From the NCBI GenBank assembly GCA_025200525.1, contig CM045770.1:84258899-84322898 (forward strand): 64,000 nt of DNA, read 5' to 3'. Numbering within the stretch: the stretch's first letter is position 1; the number at the start of each line of letters is the position of its first letter. Of this stretch, positions 1 through 9,924 are shown one piece after another. Both the position numbers and the translations under genes were made by a program. Origin of the DNA: Camellia lanceoleosa (taxonomy: Eukaryota > Streptophyta > Magnoliopsida > Ericales > Theaceae). The notes beneath the pieces are model-generated. The model saw only the letters and a program-made list of their open reading frames with translations. It did not search any database and was not told the origin of the DNA.

Positions 1-330
1 GGGTACTTTCATTTGGAAGCCCAAATAAGGCCTCACTCAAGCAAATTGTCGAAAGCTACAACGACACATGAATAAGTTTCACTGCATCAAGCAACGATTT
101 CAAGTACTATAGAAGGTTCCAAATGGCTCTACAGACAAAATCAGACCTTGTGTACATCGTGGACGATGATATGATCCCCAGTAGAAAAATGTTGGAGATC
201 TTATCGCATGTGAAGGGCACAGAGAAGTACTAAACCTCGGTTTTGGGAAGCATAAGAAGGATTCTGCCTTTTTGACAAAAGGATTTTACTTTTCCAAGCT
301 ATAGAAAGTTTTGGTCAAAACAGGCCGGGG
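1..330 (+). pseudogene. Glycosyltransferase pseudogene, first visible exon piece
   Basis: The piece reads YFHLEAQI at its start, then after a one-base shift near 30 reads SLKQIVESYN, FQMALQTKSD and VYIVDDDMIPSRKMLEILSH. The acidic DDDM is the metal-binding-like motif expected of a GT-A fold. Stops occur at about 67 (TGA), 230 (TAA) and 274 (TGA). Similarity fades after RKFWSKQAG near 335; 336-445 is probably decayed exon or the intron start. Confidence 0.7.
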
Positions 331-445
331 ATACAATGTGACTTTATCACAAGCTTACTATTATAGATAGCAATGTGACTTTATCAATAGGGTAACAAAC
401 ATATTATATCTATGCCACCACTAGGATGAAAGCCTACATAGTTTG

Positions 446-3011
446 TGTGACGACCTAAATGCACCTCTATAGATTTAGCGTTGTAACCGGCCAGTAATCC
501 TAAGATTACCAAAGGCCTTTGAACAGATCAACACGTAATAAGGGGCTACGGAAGCAAATATATAAAACATACATAGTCCATTGAGCTGTGCAGACATATA
601 TAGGACAAAAATTTAAAACTTTATACATGTACATGTGACGTTATATATATATAGTAATCTTACGTCACACACTCATACAGATCAAGCCAAAAAAGGACTT
701 ACCCCAATACACAGATAAACAGAGACTTGTTCAAAATTAACAAAAAGAAAACAAGGTCTTAAACTTCACTCACAAAACATGACCACTTGACTTTTTCCGG
801 AAGCTCCTCGGAAGACACAAAGGTTGGCCGACAAAATGAAATTCCAGGTAATCATCAGTGAGCCCAGTCGCACACCTGATTAGCTACATACATAAATAAT
901 AGAGTGAGTGGAAGCCCAGTAAATAATAACAAAGTATAGAGGTTTAATTGAATAATGTCCCAAACCAAATTCGGAAAACATATCAATATTCATGTTCACA
1001 TCATATACAGAAAACAGTGTCTCATGCTTAATCATATGTGGTACATCCATTAGCGTTAATAGAACAGATACAGAGTAGATACAGAGCAGATGGTGGTTAT
1101 GAGTAACTAGTTCGATAATGAAACCTCCGGATCTCGGTAACAGATAACAAATATGCTAAGCTCCACAATGGAGCCTCTGGTACGGGTAATAGATTTTAGA
1201 CATATTAAGTTCCATAATGGAACCTCCGATACCGGGTAACAGCTAACAAATATCACATAATGCTGAGGATGCCACAATAAAATTTCAGAAATTGGACAAT
1301 CATTCATTGTACAGAACATAGCATTTCAGAAAACAGATCTTATTTCATTATACATAAAATAAATAAAGTTGAACATAACTTTACTAAGTTATTACTCACA
1401 GTTGGCTCCAAAAGCAGACATATCAAATAGCTCATAGTGCGTGACCTACACGAATAAATAACGGACACACACACTAAAACACATGCTCGGAAAACACTTA
1501 ACTCAATTTTTTTCTATGTTGGTGTGTTTCTAATCCTTATTCTCATTATTATGTCTTAATTAGGGCTTAGGAATGCCTAAAATGCAATAAGGATGCTAAA
1601 ATGTGCTTTGAAACACTTAGCTAAATTTACAAAAACAAGATATCTGTAGAGCACAACCCGGTTTGTGAGCTCGAGAAGTATGTAAAGTCTGCAAAAGTAC
1701 TAGTTGCATAGATTTTTTGTTCGATAAATGCTCGACGGTCGCTCAAGAATAAGAGTGAGCAAAGAGGATCTCCACTCAAGTGCAACTTCAGTCGCTCGAG
1801 CAGTCTACAAAAGTCTGTAAAACTTCTAGGAGCTCTCATTTCACGCTTGAGCGCAACCTTAGTCACTCGAGCGGAAGGTCAATGGTGGCCGCTCGAGCGT
1901 AGGTTCTGCCACTCGAGCCACTCCCAAACTCTGCAAACTTACTGGGAGCTCACATTTTCCGCTTGAACGCATACTGTACCATTCGAGCGAATTGTGCAAA
2001 TTCTGGAATTTCTAGATTGCTGATACAAGCTCAAAACTCAAAAATTCAAAGCTGCAAAACATGTTCTTTTGGGCCAAAAGCTTAAGGAAACACATGGAAC
2101 TTGAAAAAAAAAAGTGAATTCAAAATCATTTTGCAAAATCAAAGCCCAAAAGCATGTCAATGGTACAAAATCAAGCTTGACACTTTGGAAACATGACATG
2201 CATGTAATGATATGAGCTTCAACCTTTCAAACCATAATCAATTGAGATGTTAAGTACAAAAATATGTTGAATTCCTAGAACATAGCCAAGGCAAGGTCAT
2301 GCATGTGAAGATTCTTATAAAAACAACTTCAAAACTTCATGGTATGCACATGCATGCATGAATGTTCCTAATTTCCTTAATCTAAACGCAATTATCATTG
2401 ATTAAGCACGTCAACCTCTAGAATTCTTGTGTATATGTCTTGAATACAAAGTTTAAGGACAAGAGTCTTACCTAGAGTTCTCAATTCTTTAAGGTTTAGT
2501 GGTGATCTTGAACAACTCTTCAAGTCTCCTAGCATATTCCTTTCAAACCTCAGCAACTCATCACCTCTTCCTATTTGAGTTCAATTCTAGCCTACTCTCT
2601 CTCTCTCTCTCTCTCTCACATTTAGTTCAAGGATGGTAGAAAGTGATGAGTCTAGCAAGTGCTTACAAGCCTTATATAGGCTTGATTAAGAAGTTTAATT
2701 AAACTTGGCTTAAGACTAATTAATGACAAGTACTTTATTCTAATTTCTTCGTTCCGAATTGAATTTCAATTGAACCTACCATAATATTTTAAAATTTCTG
2801 AATAACACATAAATCAAGTCAATTTTGTTATCGAATGCCGATAAAGCCTTCAATTCGCAGAACAAAATAAAAACACGCAGTATATTTCTACAGACAAATA
2901 TAAACACAAATAATGCAATACACATGTAATTAATTCAGAATTTCGTCTTAATTACTTATTAGGCATTCTTAATCAAATATCATTAGCTAATCACAGGTCG
3001 GGGTTGTTACA
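446..3011 (-). mobile_element. Solo LTR of a Ty3/gypsy element (family A), minus orientation
   Basis: On the minus strand it starts TGTAACAACCCCGACCTG and ends GGTCGTCACA, the TG..CA ends of an LTR with imperfect inverted termini. A TATATAAG box and a CT/GA microsatellite (2595-2618) lie about 340-420 bp from its start. It contains no gag-pol. The same sequence, in the opposite orientation and about 75% alike by eye, starts at 62902. Flanks are GTTTG (441-445) and ACTTG (3012-3016), so the target duplication is degraded or absent. The region 1670-1990 holds many CTCGAGCG-type palindromes. It sits in an intron of the glycosyltransferase pseudogene. Confidence 0.72.
2672..2679 (-). promoter_or_regulatory. 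LTR TATA box
   Basis: On the minus strand TATATAAG is centred in a palindrome (AAGCC..TATATA..GGCTT). Its distance of about 335 bp from the LTR start fits a U3 promoter. Function is inferred from position. Confidence 0.4.
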
Positions 3012-3083
3012 ACTTGCCACTGTAAACTTTTTTTCACAACAATTTGTTTTTCTGCTTTTAATTCTACTCTTTAATTTTTATAG

Positions 3084-3340
3084 CTATCAGGTTCAAAAGT
3101 ATAGAAATACCGATTCATTTGTTTAACCAATTGATCCAAATGACAAAGAAACATGGGGAGACAGTGAGCACAGACTCATCTATGTCTCTGAAACCACAAT
3201 AATCTTCAAAGACATCGTGTAAGTCCGCAAGGACCAATGGTGAAAAACTCTATCCACCAGTTATGTCACACAATGGGCTAAAATGCATCCTCAAAAAATC
3301 GATACCCTCTTCTACGCCCACTCCATCGAAGTATTGGAAG
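3084..3340 (+). pseudogene. Glycosyltransferase pseudogene, exon piece 2
   Basis: The piece follows an AT-rich stretch ending in TTTTATAG (3076-3083), a good splice acceptor. It reads YQVQKYRNTDSFV, PIDPNDKETWGDSEHRL, YVSETTIIFKDIV and THVTQW-like residues up to HSIEVLE. Stops are at GTT-TAA, GTG-TAA and TGG-TGA in the same frame. It ends exactly where the small LTR retrotransposon begins. Confidence 0.72.
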
Positions 3341-3790
3341 TGAGAGATGGGTGTATACTTGTTGTATAGATATACAAAGAGATGAATAAATTGAGTAAAC
3401 ACTCATTTTATTCAATCACAAACAAATTATACAAAATAGAGCTATCTCTTTGTTAACTCTCAAATTCTCTACTCTCTTAGAATTCTTCTTATTTGGAGAT
3501 ATTATATTTCTCCCTGGAGATTACATTTTTCTCTCACTCTATCTAAAGCAATCACACAACCTATCTAGTTATAGACTCTCAATCCGTGTACAAACTGTGT
3601 GTGCTACAATGTTCTCTTTCTCCTCAAGCTTTATCAATGGAGCTTTCTTGAAGCTTCCTTTTCCTACTAACTACTTCCATTTTCTTCTTTATTTTGAACT
3701 TCTCTTCTTGACTCTTCAATTCTCTGGCAGCTTCTTCTCTTATCTGGAATTCACCATCTTTAAACTCAAATTGAGTCTGTTCTTTCAACA
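3341..3790 (-). repeat. 3' LTR (left) of the small LTR retrotransposon
   Basis: This copy ends in TTTCAACA and aligns along its length with 4761-5209. Its first ~10 bp, TGTTAAATAG in the right copy, are missing, so it starts directly at TGAGAGATGG against the gene sequence. Confidence 0.8.
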
Positions 3791-3801
3791 TCCCCCCTCA
3801 A
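3791..3801 (-). other. Polypurine tract of the small LTR retrotransposon
   Basis: The minus strand reads TTGAGGGGGGA immediately before the 3' LTR, the expected place for plus-strand DNA priming. Confidence 0.7.
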
Positions 3802-3879
3802 ACTGAATTTGTTAGATTCTCTACACAATGCCTCATATCTGCTCGTGGAGTTCATTATGACCTATTGTCTGGTCTTTTT

Positions 3880-4068
3880 AGTCAATCCTTTATTGACTTT
3901 TATCTCTTTCGAAACAACCTCTTGTTGTCGGTACTATCAACCACCTGTTGACGTATGTCTCTTGGAACAACCACTTATTGTTCAGTGCTTGTGAAATAAT
4001 CACATGTTGTTCTCTATTGTGCGAAACAATCAACTGTTGTCTTTTGTTGCTGGAAACAACAATTTGTT
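3880..4068. repeat. Phased array of seven short hairpins inside the small LTR element
   Basis: Imperfect or perfect palindromes with 5-7-bp arms recur about every 24-32 bp: GTCAAT..ATTGAC (3880), ACAAC..GTTGT (3913), TCAAC..GTTGA (3937), GAACAA..TTGTTC (3965), AATAA..TTGTT (3995), ACAAT..TTGT (4025) and ACAACAA.TTGTTGT (4055). The spacers differ, so this is not a simple tandem repeat, and no coding frame explains it because the period is not a multiple of three. Confidence 0.6.
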
Positions 4069-4738
4069 GTGTATCTTGTCCACGATATCTAAGACGTCTT
4101 CTATCATCTTATCTGTGATATTTTCTTTGTTGTATTCTTTGACTCTTGCTTTGAAGAATATTTTTTCATTTCATTTCTTCAAATAAAATTTGTAAATTTT
4201 TGGTATGGAATTTGTCAAATCTAATCATACAGATGTGTCCGGAATAGTCCAAACAGTTGAAAAGCACTATTGGATCATCCAAAACGGAACTCAAATGGCT
4301 CAAATCTAGCCAAAACAACGGGCAGCTTCAAATTGATTCTTACTTAAGCTCGAAACACCGATAATTCCTTTTATTTTGCTACCACTCTGGTTCATTTTCT
4401 TTAGCATGTCTTTTTTCTAACATAATTGCGCTTCGTTTTAGCTCCGATTTCAACGCAATTTTTTGCGTTGGAATCCTTTCGACGAGTGCTTTAATCTTCT
4501 ATACTCAAAATTAAATTTCGACAACTTTGAAAAGTTTTGTTTTCGAATGTTGCGTTTATCGGCGAACTTCAAATACTTCTTGGCTCTTTTGACTAATGGT
4601 TTTGGACTCTTCTAGGCAACACAAACCCTCTAATATATTTAGAAATTGATTTCGACATTTTTAAAATCTGGACAAATTTTGAAATCACTGTGTTCTTCTC
4701 TCTTTCTTCAAGATATTTGGCCCTAATTGGCTCTTCTA

Positions 4739-4750
4739 GCTTTGATACCA
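4739..4750 (-). other. Primer-binding site of the small LTR retrotransposon
   Basis: The minus strand reads TGGTATCAAAGC, close to the canonical TGGTATCAGAGC of plant copia elements, directly next to the LTR end at 4751. Confidence 0.78.
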
Positions 4751-5209
4751 TTGTTAAATAGTGAGAGGGGGTATATACCGGTTGTGATGGTATGCAAAGA
4801 GAGGAATTAAATTGAATAAACACTCATTTTATTGAATCACAAACTAATTATACAAAACACAACTATCTATCTGTTAACTCTCAAATTCTCTACTCTGTTA
4901 GAATTCTCCTTATTTGGAGAATTTGTGTTTCTCACTAGAGATTATATTTTTCTCCCACTCTATCTAAAGTAATCACGCAACATATCTATTTATAGACTTT
5001 CAATCCGTGTACAAACTGTATGTGCTACAATGTTCTCTTCCTCTTTAAGCTTCATATGGAGCTTCCTTCAAGCTTTATTTTCCTTTTAAATGCTTCCATT
5101 TTCTTTTTTATTTTGAACTTCTCTTCTTGACTCTTGAATTCTCTAGCAACTTTTTTTCTTCTCTAGAATTCACCATCTTTAAACTCAAATTGAGTTTGTT
5201 CTTCTAACA
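4751..5209 (-). repeat. 5' LTR (right) of the small LTR retrotransposon
   Basis: This is a complete 459-bp LTR with perfect TGTTA/TAACA inverted ends, roughly 85-90% identical by eye to the left copy, which implies an old insertion. Confidence 0.8.
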
Positions 5210-5214
5210 CGAAG

Positions 5215-5640
5215 AAATGAAATTTCTCGCTCCTCTCCTCAACAAATTCAAGTCCACCATAGGCAAAAAGGCCTACATTGTCGTCTCTGGAGGACAATTT
5301 TTCTCCTGTGAAGATGCTACAATAGCTTTAAATTGGCCTAAGGTGGTTTGCAAAGAGAGGCGGTTTAAGATTTTCGATTTAGGTATTGGGGGGGCTTTGT
5401 CAGGAATGTCGAATTCTCAAGTGTCAGTTGTACAAGGAGTTTATGCAAGTGTAAAAGGATTGATGAGAACTCACAGCCCTAGTGTTGTGCTTGCGGTGTC
5501 TAATGTAGATTCTGATGTGATGAAAGCTTTGGAGATGGTCTCAAAGAGTAGTGAAAATGGTTCGACATTGGTTCTGTTGCCGAGGGCTTCTGTGTCAAAG
5601 GTGCTTTAGATGGCTGATCTCTGGTCTACAGCGCTACCAA
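5215..5640 (+). pseudogene. Glycosyltransferase pseudogene, exon piece 3
   Basis: The exon resumes in frame after the target duplication. It reads MKFLAPLLNKFKS, KKAYIVVSGG, WPKVVCKERRFKIFDLGIG and TLVLLPRASVSKVL, then TAG at 5607-5609 where related proteins have Trp, then MADLWSTALP. About 130 codons are open (5217-5609). The expected donor after ALP reads ATAAGA at 5641, a probable G-to-A loss of GTAAGA. Confidence 0.78.
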
Positions 5641-6685
5641 ATAAGAATAATCAGCTCAATTTTTTCATATCTGCCATAGCTAAAAATTGACACTAGGACT
5701 GGATACTGAAATCAGCATTCAAGTTAAAAATGTGAACTTGAATTCATGTAAGTTACACACAAAAAAAAAAATTAGCAGCTTAGGAACCAAGCTATTTTAG
5801 TAATTTTTTGAATTTCTATGAAAAGATATGTAGAAAAATAGAGAGAATGATGTGACAACTTATAGTGATTTTTTAACTAAAACTGAAGGTTGTCAAACGA
5901 GGCTTTAGTACTAGTTTTGAGTTTTGAATTTTGAGTTATGAATTGGCCAAAGTTATTAACCAAAGGACTCTGTTGGAACATTTTTTTTATGAATGGAAGC
6001 CCACTAACTAATCTCACAAAAATAAATAAATACAATAGGAATCCATTCTATGAAGCACGATCTACGCATACGTAACATGACAACTTTTTTTTTTAAAAAA
6101 ATCAAGATAACACAGAGGGAATATGACAAGAATATATATATATATATATATGATTTATTATCCATATGAACATTACATTCATAAGCAACCAAAACTAATG
6201 AAAATTATCTTTAATTTAATATTAAAAAATATATTAAATTTAAATCATTTAAAGACTAGATATTTTGTTGCGTTAGGGCTCCAAGGATTGTTCAATTTCA
6301 CAACTGTGGCTATATCTATGTTGTACTATCGATGGTTAGGTTTAACCCTAATATTTTTGTTGTACTATCTATGTTGTGACTAGATGTCATAATTTTTTTA
6401 CATTCAACCCTAATATTTTCAAATATTATAACATGACACCTGAAGTTAGTTTTAAAATATTAAAATATGTCTATGTCGTGTCTCATCGTGTTTAGTGAAA
6501 AATAAAATTATCTAAAAAAACGACACAACACATGGCATGCCAAACATGTCACCACATGTCCTTACCGTACTATGTCCTATGCAAGTTCGGACGAATTTAC
6601 ATCTATTTTGAAGTTTTAGTGATTCATATTTTTTTTCCTCTCCCAAGTCGTACAATTTCCCAAATAATCAATTTGTTGTGCGCAG
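5641..6685 (+). other. Presumed intron of the glycosyltransferase pseudogene
   Basis: This is AT-rich non-coding sequence with a TA microsatellite (about 6131-6152) and a poly-T/A tract. It ends in TTGTGCGCAG (6676-6685), a good acceptor. The two flanking exons are contiguous in related proteins (ALP followed by NWNKM). I see nothing else in it. Confidence 0.6.
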
Positions 6686-6887
6686 ACTGGAACAAAATGA
6701 AGATTTCTATCAACACTATCACTCAAAACCGTGCTCATTCATTGACAAGGCTTCTAAACTCTCTAAACAACTCCTACTATCTTGGAGATGAAATCTCCAT
6801 CACCGTCAACATGGATAGCAAAGTAGATGAACCAACCATAAAACTAGTAAAACTCATTCAAATGGCCCCACGGTACCAAAACCCTAA
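6686..6887 (+). pseudogene. Glycosyltransferase pseudogene, exon piece 4
   Basis: It reads WNKMKISINTITQNRAHSL, RLLNSLNNSYYLGDE and NMDSKVDEPTIKLV, then has one extra A near 6848-6852 that shifts the frame before the W-P-H-G residues. The exon is split at TAA (6885-6887) by the MITE. Confidence 0.75.
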
Positions 6888-7052
6888 TGTTGTGTTTAGT
6901 TGAGAAATTTAGGAAGGGATTTGAAAAGGAAAAGGGAAAAAATGTGTGAAACTAGGTGAAATATAAGTATATTTTATTCATATTTCACTTAACTTTTTCC
7001 TTTTCCTTTCCCTTTCCAAATCTCTTATCAAATCTCCCAACCAAACACAGTA
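6888..7052. mobile_element. 165-bp MITE (PIF/Harbinger-like) with TAA target duplication
   Basis: The ends read TGTTGTGTTTAGTTG and CCAACCAAACACAGTA, inverted copies of one another. Internal arms (GGAAGGGATTTG.. against ..CAAATCTC) continue the palindrome. TAA flanks both sides (6885-6887 and 7053-7055). Removing the element plus one TAA restores the coding frame T-L-R-R-R-I-F-Q-G-G. A 3-bp TWA duplication and GTGTTTGG-type ends fit PIF/Harbinger-derived MITEs. Confidence 0.82.
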
Positions 7053-7832
7053 TAAGGAGAAGAATCTTCCAAGGCGGTCTCATCCGCGCCATCAACGAAA
7101 GTGGGTACCCCGCCTCTAATGACGACTGTGGTCTCTTACTTGAAGATGACATCCGAGTCTCCCCTTACTATTATTTATGGATCAAATATGCCCTATTGAA
7201 ATACCAAGCACCCATTTCTGACCTTTCATCGATCTCTCTTTACATGCCACGTTTGGTTGAAGTTATCAAAGAAAGTCCTAAATGGAATGCAATCGAGTTT
7301 TTCAAGCACATCCACCCAAACACGCCTTATCTCCACCAATTACCGTGCAGTTAGCGCCCTTTTTTTCCCAAAGCAATGGGGTGAGTTTTATGTCTATATG
7401 AACATGAGGTTCATCCATGATGCAAAAAGAAAAAAAAAAAAAAACCGGTTCAAATCTTGAGTCTAGGACTAATGGGTGGCAAGCTACATGGAAAAAGTTT
7501 TTGATTGATATGATGTATTTGAGAGGGTATTTGAGTTTGTACCCAAATTTTCTGGTCGGGTTAGCTTTTCACTAACCATATGGAGCAGGGCTCATATTGC
7601 AGCAAAAGACAATGTTGAGAAGCATGACAAGAGCGACTTTGAGGTTCCATTGATGAGGGAAGGTTTTAGGAGATTTTTGCCCAGTGAGAAGTTGCCTCCG
7701 GCTTCAAAATTGCCATTGTTGAACCTATTTAATCAGGGGGTTTCTTTGAAGGGACTTAAGGCTGCTGGAGCAAAGTTAAAGCAGGATGTGCTTGAATGCG
7801 ATTCGTCAGAAACAGTCATGGTTGATCATTAG
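7053..7832 (+). pseudogene. Glycosyltransferase pseudogene, C-terminal exon piece
   Basis: It reads RRRIFQGGLIRAI, GLLLEDDIRVSPYYYLWIKY, SSISLYMPRLVEV and HIHPNTPYLHQLPCS. A TAG where Trp is expected and a one-base loss follow at about 7352-7360. It then reads FPKQWGEFYVYMNMRF, an A-tract (7429-7443) with a shift, LIDMMYLRGYLSLYPNF-like residues, and finally an open stretch to the natural stop at 7830-7832. The EDD of LLLEDDI is a second acidic metal-site-like motif. Confidence 0.78.
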
Positions 7833-8214
7833 ACGGGTTTGCCTTCGCGTTGCGTGAGATTTTGATGATTGTTGATTAAATTGTTGTTGTTTTTAATAGT
7901 TAATGATCATTCTTTTGGTTCTTTCAAAATTTTTGTTGATGTTAGATTTTAGTTTTAGTTCTAGTTCATGTGGGTGGAGGAAGCAGTGTAGATAAGGTGA
8001 GTCACTGGTTCTTCCTTGTTTGCATTCCCCATCAAATGAAAGTGGAATGAAGTAATTCAATACCAAAGACAACATGAATTAAATAAAAATTAATGAATTT
8101 AAACTGGAAGCATGAAATACTTATAAGTATGGCAAAACCTGAAACTATACAACACTTAAAAGTAGGACAATAATTCATAGCAAGTAAATTAGAAAACAGA
8201 AAATTAAATAGATT
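7833..8214. other. Non-coding sequence downstream of the pseudogene
   Basis: AT-rich sequence; no convincing coding frame or repeat is visible. It ends in AGATT (8210-8214), the left target duplication of the Tat element. The continuation of this pre-insertion sequence is at 20002. Confidence 0.6.
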
Positions 8215-8951
8215 TGTACGGGAAAGAAATACACCTTCTCGTATAATCCTGTTGATCAAGTCTGCGTTCCTCAGTACGTCGTCGTTCCACCACCTGAAAG
8301 CACAACGTGAAATTTGGCGGTGAGGGTGTGCCGGAAACCTCTCCGATGCCTAAGTCAGTAAGCAAGACAAGAAGGCAAAAGCTCTGTGTATTCAGGAAGC
8401 AAAATTGTGTTACCTCTCCAAAGGTGATATTGGTGAGCTTATATAGGTTCTGGCGTGCACAGTCTGGTAGGACTCTAACTTCTCCATGCGAAGAGTCCTC
8501 CTGGACTCTTACTCCTCCAGCGTAAAGTCCTTCTAGGATTACTCCTTCGGAATCTTCCAACACCCCCTCCGCATAAACCAAGTGAGATGGCTTTACTACG
8601 TCGAACTCCATTACAACCGGTAACCTATAGTCCGGACTTGCTTTTACTCCTCTTACCTCGGTTTCTCATGCACAACCGAGCTAACCATAAGAGAACTTAA
8701 GGACTAGGGTGCGACCCAACCGACTAGAGTCCAACCGGTGTCGAGAATCGACCGGCCTAGCATGCAAGAACCGACATGTCTCTACGACCGGTCTACCAAC
8801 TTCAAGGACTATCTCGGCACTTGCCGAACCGAAGTACTCGTTTGGCGATCAATTACACATACTTCCCTTTCTTAGTGGGTATCTCCCAATCTTGAACCTA
8901 GATCGCCCAACACTTAGCTCGCCCAATTTATGAATATAAATTACCCTCTCA
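8215..8951 (-). repeat. 3' LTR (left) of the Tat element
   Basis: This 737-bp copy is about 24 bp shorter than the right LTR, through many 1-3-bp gaps mostly at CGG or CCGG words, while base substitutions are few. A TATATAAG box on the minus strand lies at 8438-8445. Confidence 0.9.
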
Positions 8952-9239
8952 ATGCCCTTAATTCCATCTGCGAAGCATGATAGGGATTACCCATGTAACA
9001 ACCGAGATACAGTTCTAACATCTCCAGCCGAGCTAATAAATCCGTTAGCTACTCCAACCGAGCTAAAACCTTCGAACCTTTTCCAACCGAGCTAACAATC
9101 GCTAGCCTCTCGGTAGAAAGCTAAAAAACCCCCAAGCCTTTCGGTAGAGCTAAGACATACTTAGCCTATCCAAATGAGGTAAAACACCTTTAGCTTATCG
9201 GTAGAGCTAAAATTTGGGGCCGTCATCACAGACGTCCGG

Positions 9240-9545
9240 TCAATTCGTCTCTTCACTCTTCAGAAACTGAATCGATTGTCCTTCCCAGACACGTGGCAAC
9301 CCCGGATTGGCTCTCTACAGCTGTCGCGCCGTCCTCGTGTTTCGCAAAAATTTGAACAGTTCCCTCCTAAAACAGCTTTTACACCAAACCAACCCTTGCA
9401 TGCTATTCTACTCATACTGTTCATCTCCTCTCTCACTCTCCTCCGAGCTCGCTCATTCTTCCCCTCGAGCTCGTGCCTTTGTTTGCTATCTGCATCACTC
9501 CTTCAAATCGTCTCCTCTTCCTTTTGGTAAGTTCATGAATCTGCT
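9240..9545 (+). promoter_or_regulatory. Leader-like region upstream of the antisense frame
   Basis: A CACGTG G-box core (9290-9295), CT-rich stretches and a strong splice-donor-like TTTTGGTAAGTT (about 9526-9537) on the plus strand resemble a gene leader with a first intron. This is position-based inference; no transcript evidence is available. Confidence 0.3.
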
Positions 9546-9924
9546 TTCATTTGTGCATTTCTTACTTTCATGTAAGTTCATAGTCAATTTCGTTGTGTGT
9601 TTTACAAAACATTTTGTTTTTCTTCAACTACACATGCATTTCTGAAGAACTCCATAAGAACACTCTGAACACGAATTCACCTTGTAGGACACCTTTCCGA
9701 TCTCTTCACACACTACAACCGAACTAGAATCTCGTTCAGCTTGTAAACCGAACCTAACTAGCACTTGCAACCCAACAAAGAGTTTCAATAAGTTGCCACT
9801 TGATTCACCTTAGCGAAATAAAAGCGATTTGAGATAGGTATTTCGACCTGCATCGAACTAGGCCTCCGACCGAGCTAAGTCTGGGGCTAAGCCATCCTTT
9901 GAGTTTCTAAACCGAACTCGAAAG

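Larger units (their letters stand above)
3341..5209 (-). mobile_element. Small non-autonomous LTR retrotransposon in a coding exon
   Basis: Two direct repeats of about 450-459 bp (3341-3790 and 4751-5209) flank a 960-bp interior with no gag-pol similarity. On the minus strand a primer-binding site TGGTATCAAAGC (4739-4750) abuts the right LTR, and a polypurine tract TTGAGGGGGGA (3791-3801) abuts the left LTR, so the element runs right to left. The right LTR has TGTTA..TAACA ends; the left LTR lacks the first ~10 bp. Flanks GGAAG (3336-3340) and CGAAG (5210-5214) are a target duplication with one mismatch. The PBS type (initiator-Met-like) suggests a copia-type relative supplying proteins in trans. 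Confidence 0.82.
1..7832 (+). pseudogene. Plant glycosyltransferase family protein (At5g12260/At5g60700-like), broken, 5'-partial
   Basis: Conceptual translation in pieces resembles, from memory, the plant protein annotated as glycosyltransferase family protein 2 (At5g12260/At5g60700 type), a predicted Golgi/membrane sugar transferase whose reaction I cannot state. Recognisable pieces, in order: a segment with VYIVDDDMIP (about 147-184), KETWGDSEHRLIYVSETT (about 3145-3198), KKAYIVVSGG and FKIFDLGIG (5262-5400), WNKMKISINTITQNRAHSL (about 6688-6745), GLLLEDDIRVSPYYYLWIKY (7130-7190), HIHPNTPYLHQLPCS and a clean C-terminus DVLECDSSETVMVDH ending at 7832. In-frame stops, frameshifts, a degraded splice donor near 5641 and three transposon insertions make it a pseudogene. 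Its N-terminus lies before the window. Joining the sequence across the MITE and across the small LTR element restores the reading frame exactly, which fixes the insertion points inside coding exons. The family call is from pattern memory. Confidence 0.78.

Noticed and set aside
446..3011. Complete gypsy element instead of a solo LTR at 446-3011
   Set aside because: No gag-pol, PBS or second LTR is visible, and its first 1.1 kb aligns with the LTR starting at 62902.
3880..4068. Could the hairpin array be CRISPR-like or a tRNA cluster?
   Set aside because: The arms are only 5-7 bp and differ between units, the spacers are short, and no tRNA cloverleaf or conserved boxes are seen.
3341..5209. 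Cassandra-type element with 5S rRNA sequence in its LTR
   Set aside because: The LTR is of similar size, but no 5S internal control region is visible.
8204..8611. 135-codon minus frame at the left Tat LTR
   Set aside because: It lies wholly within the LTR and crosses its border; a non-coding repeat.
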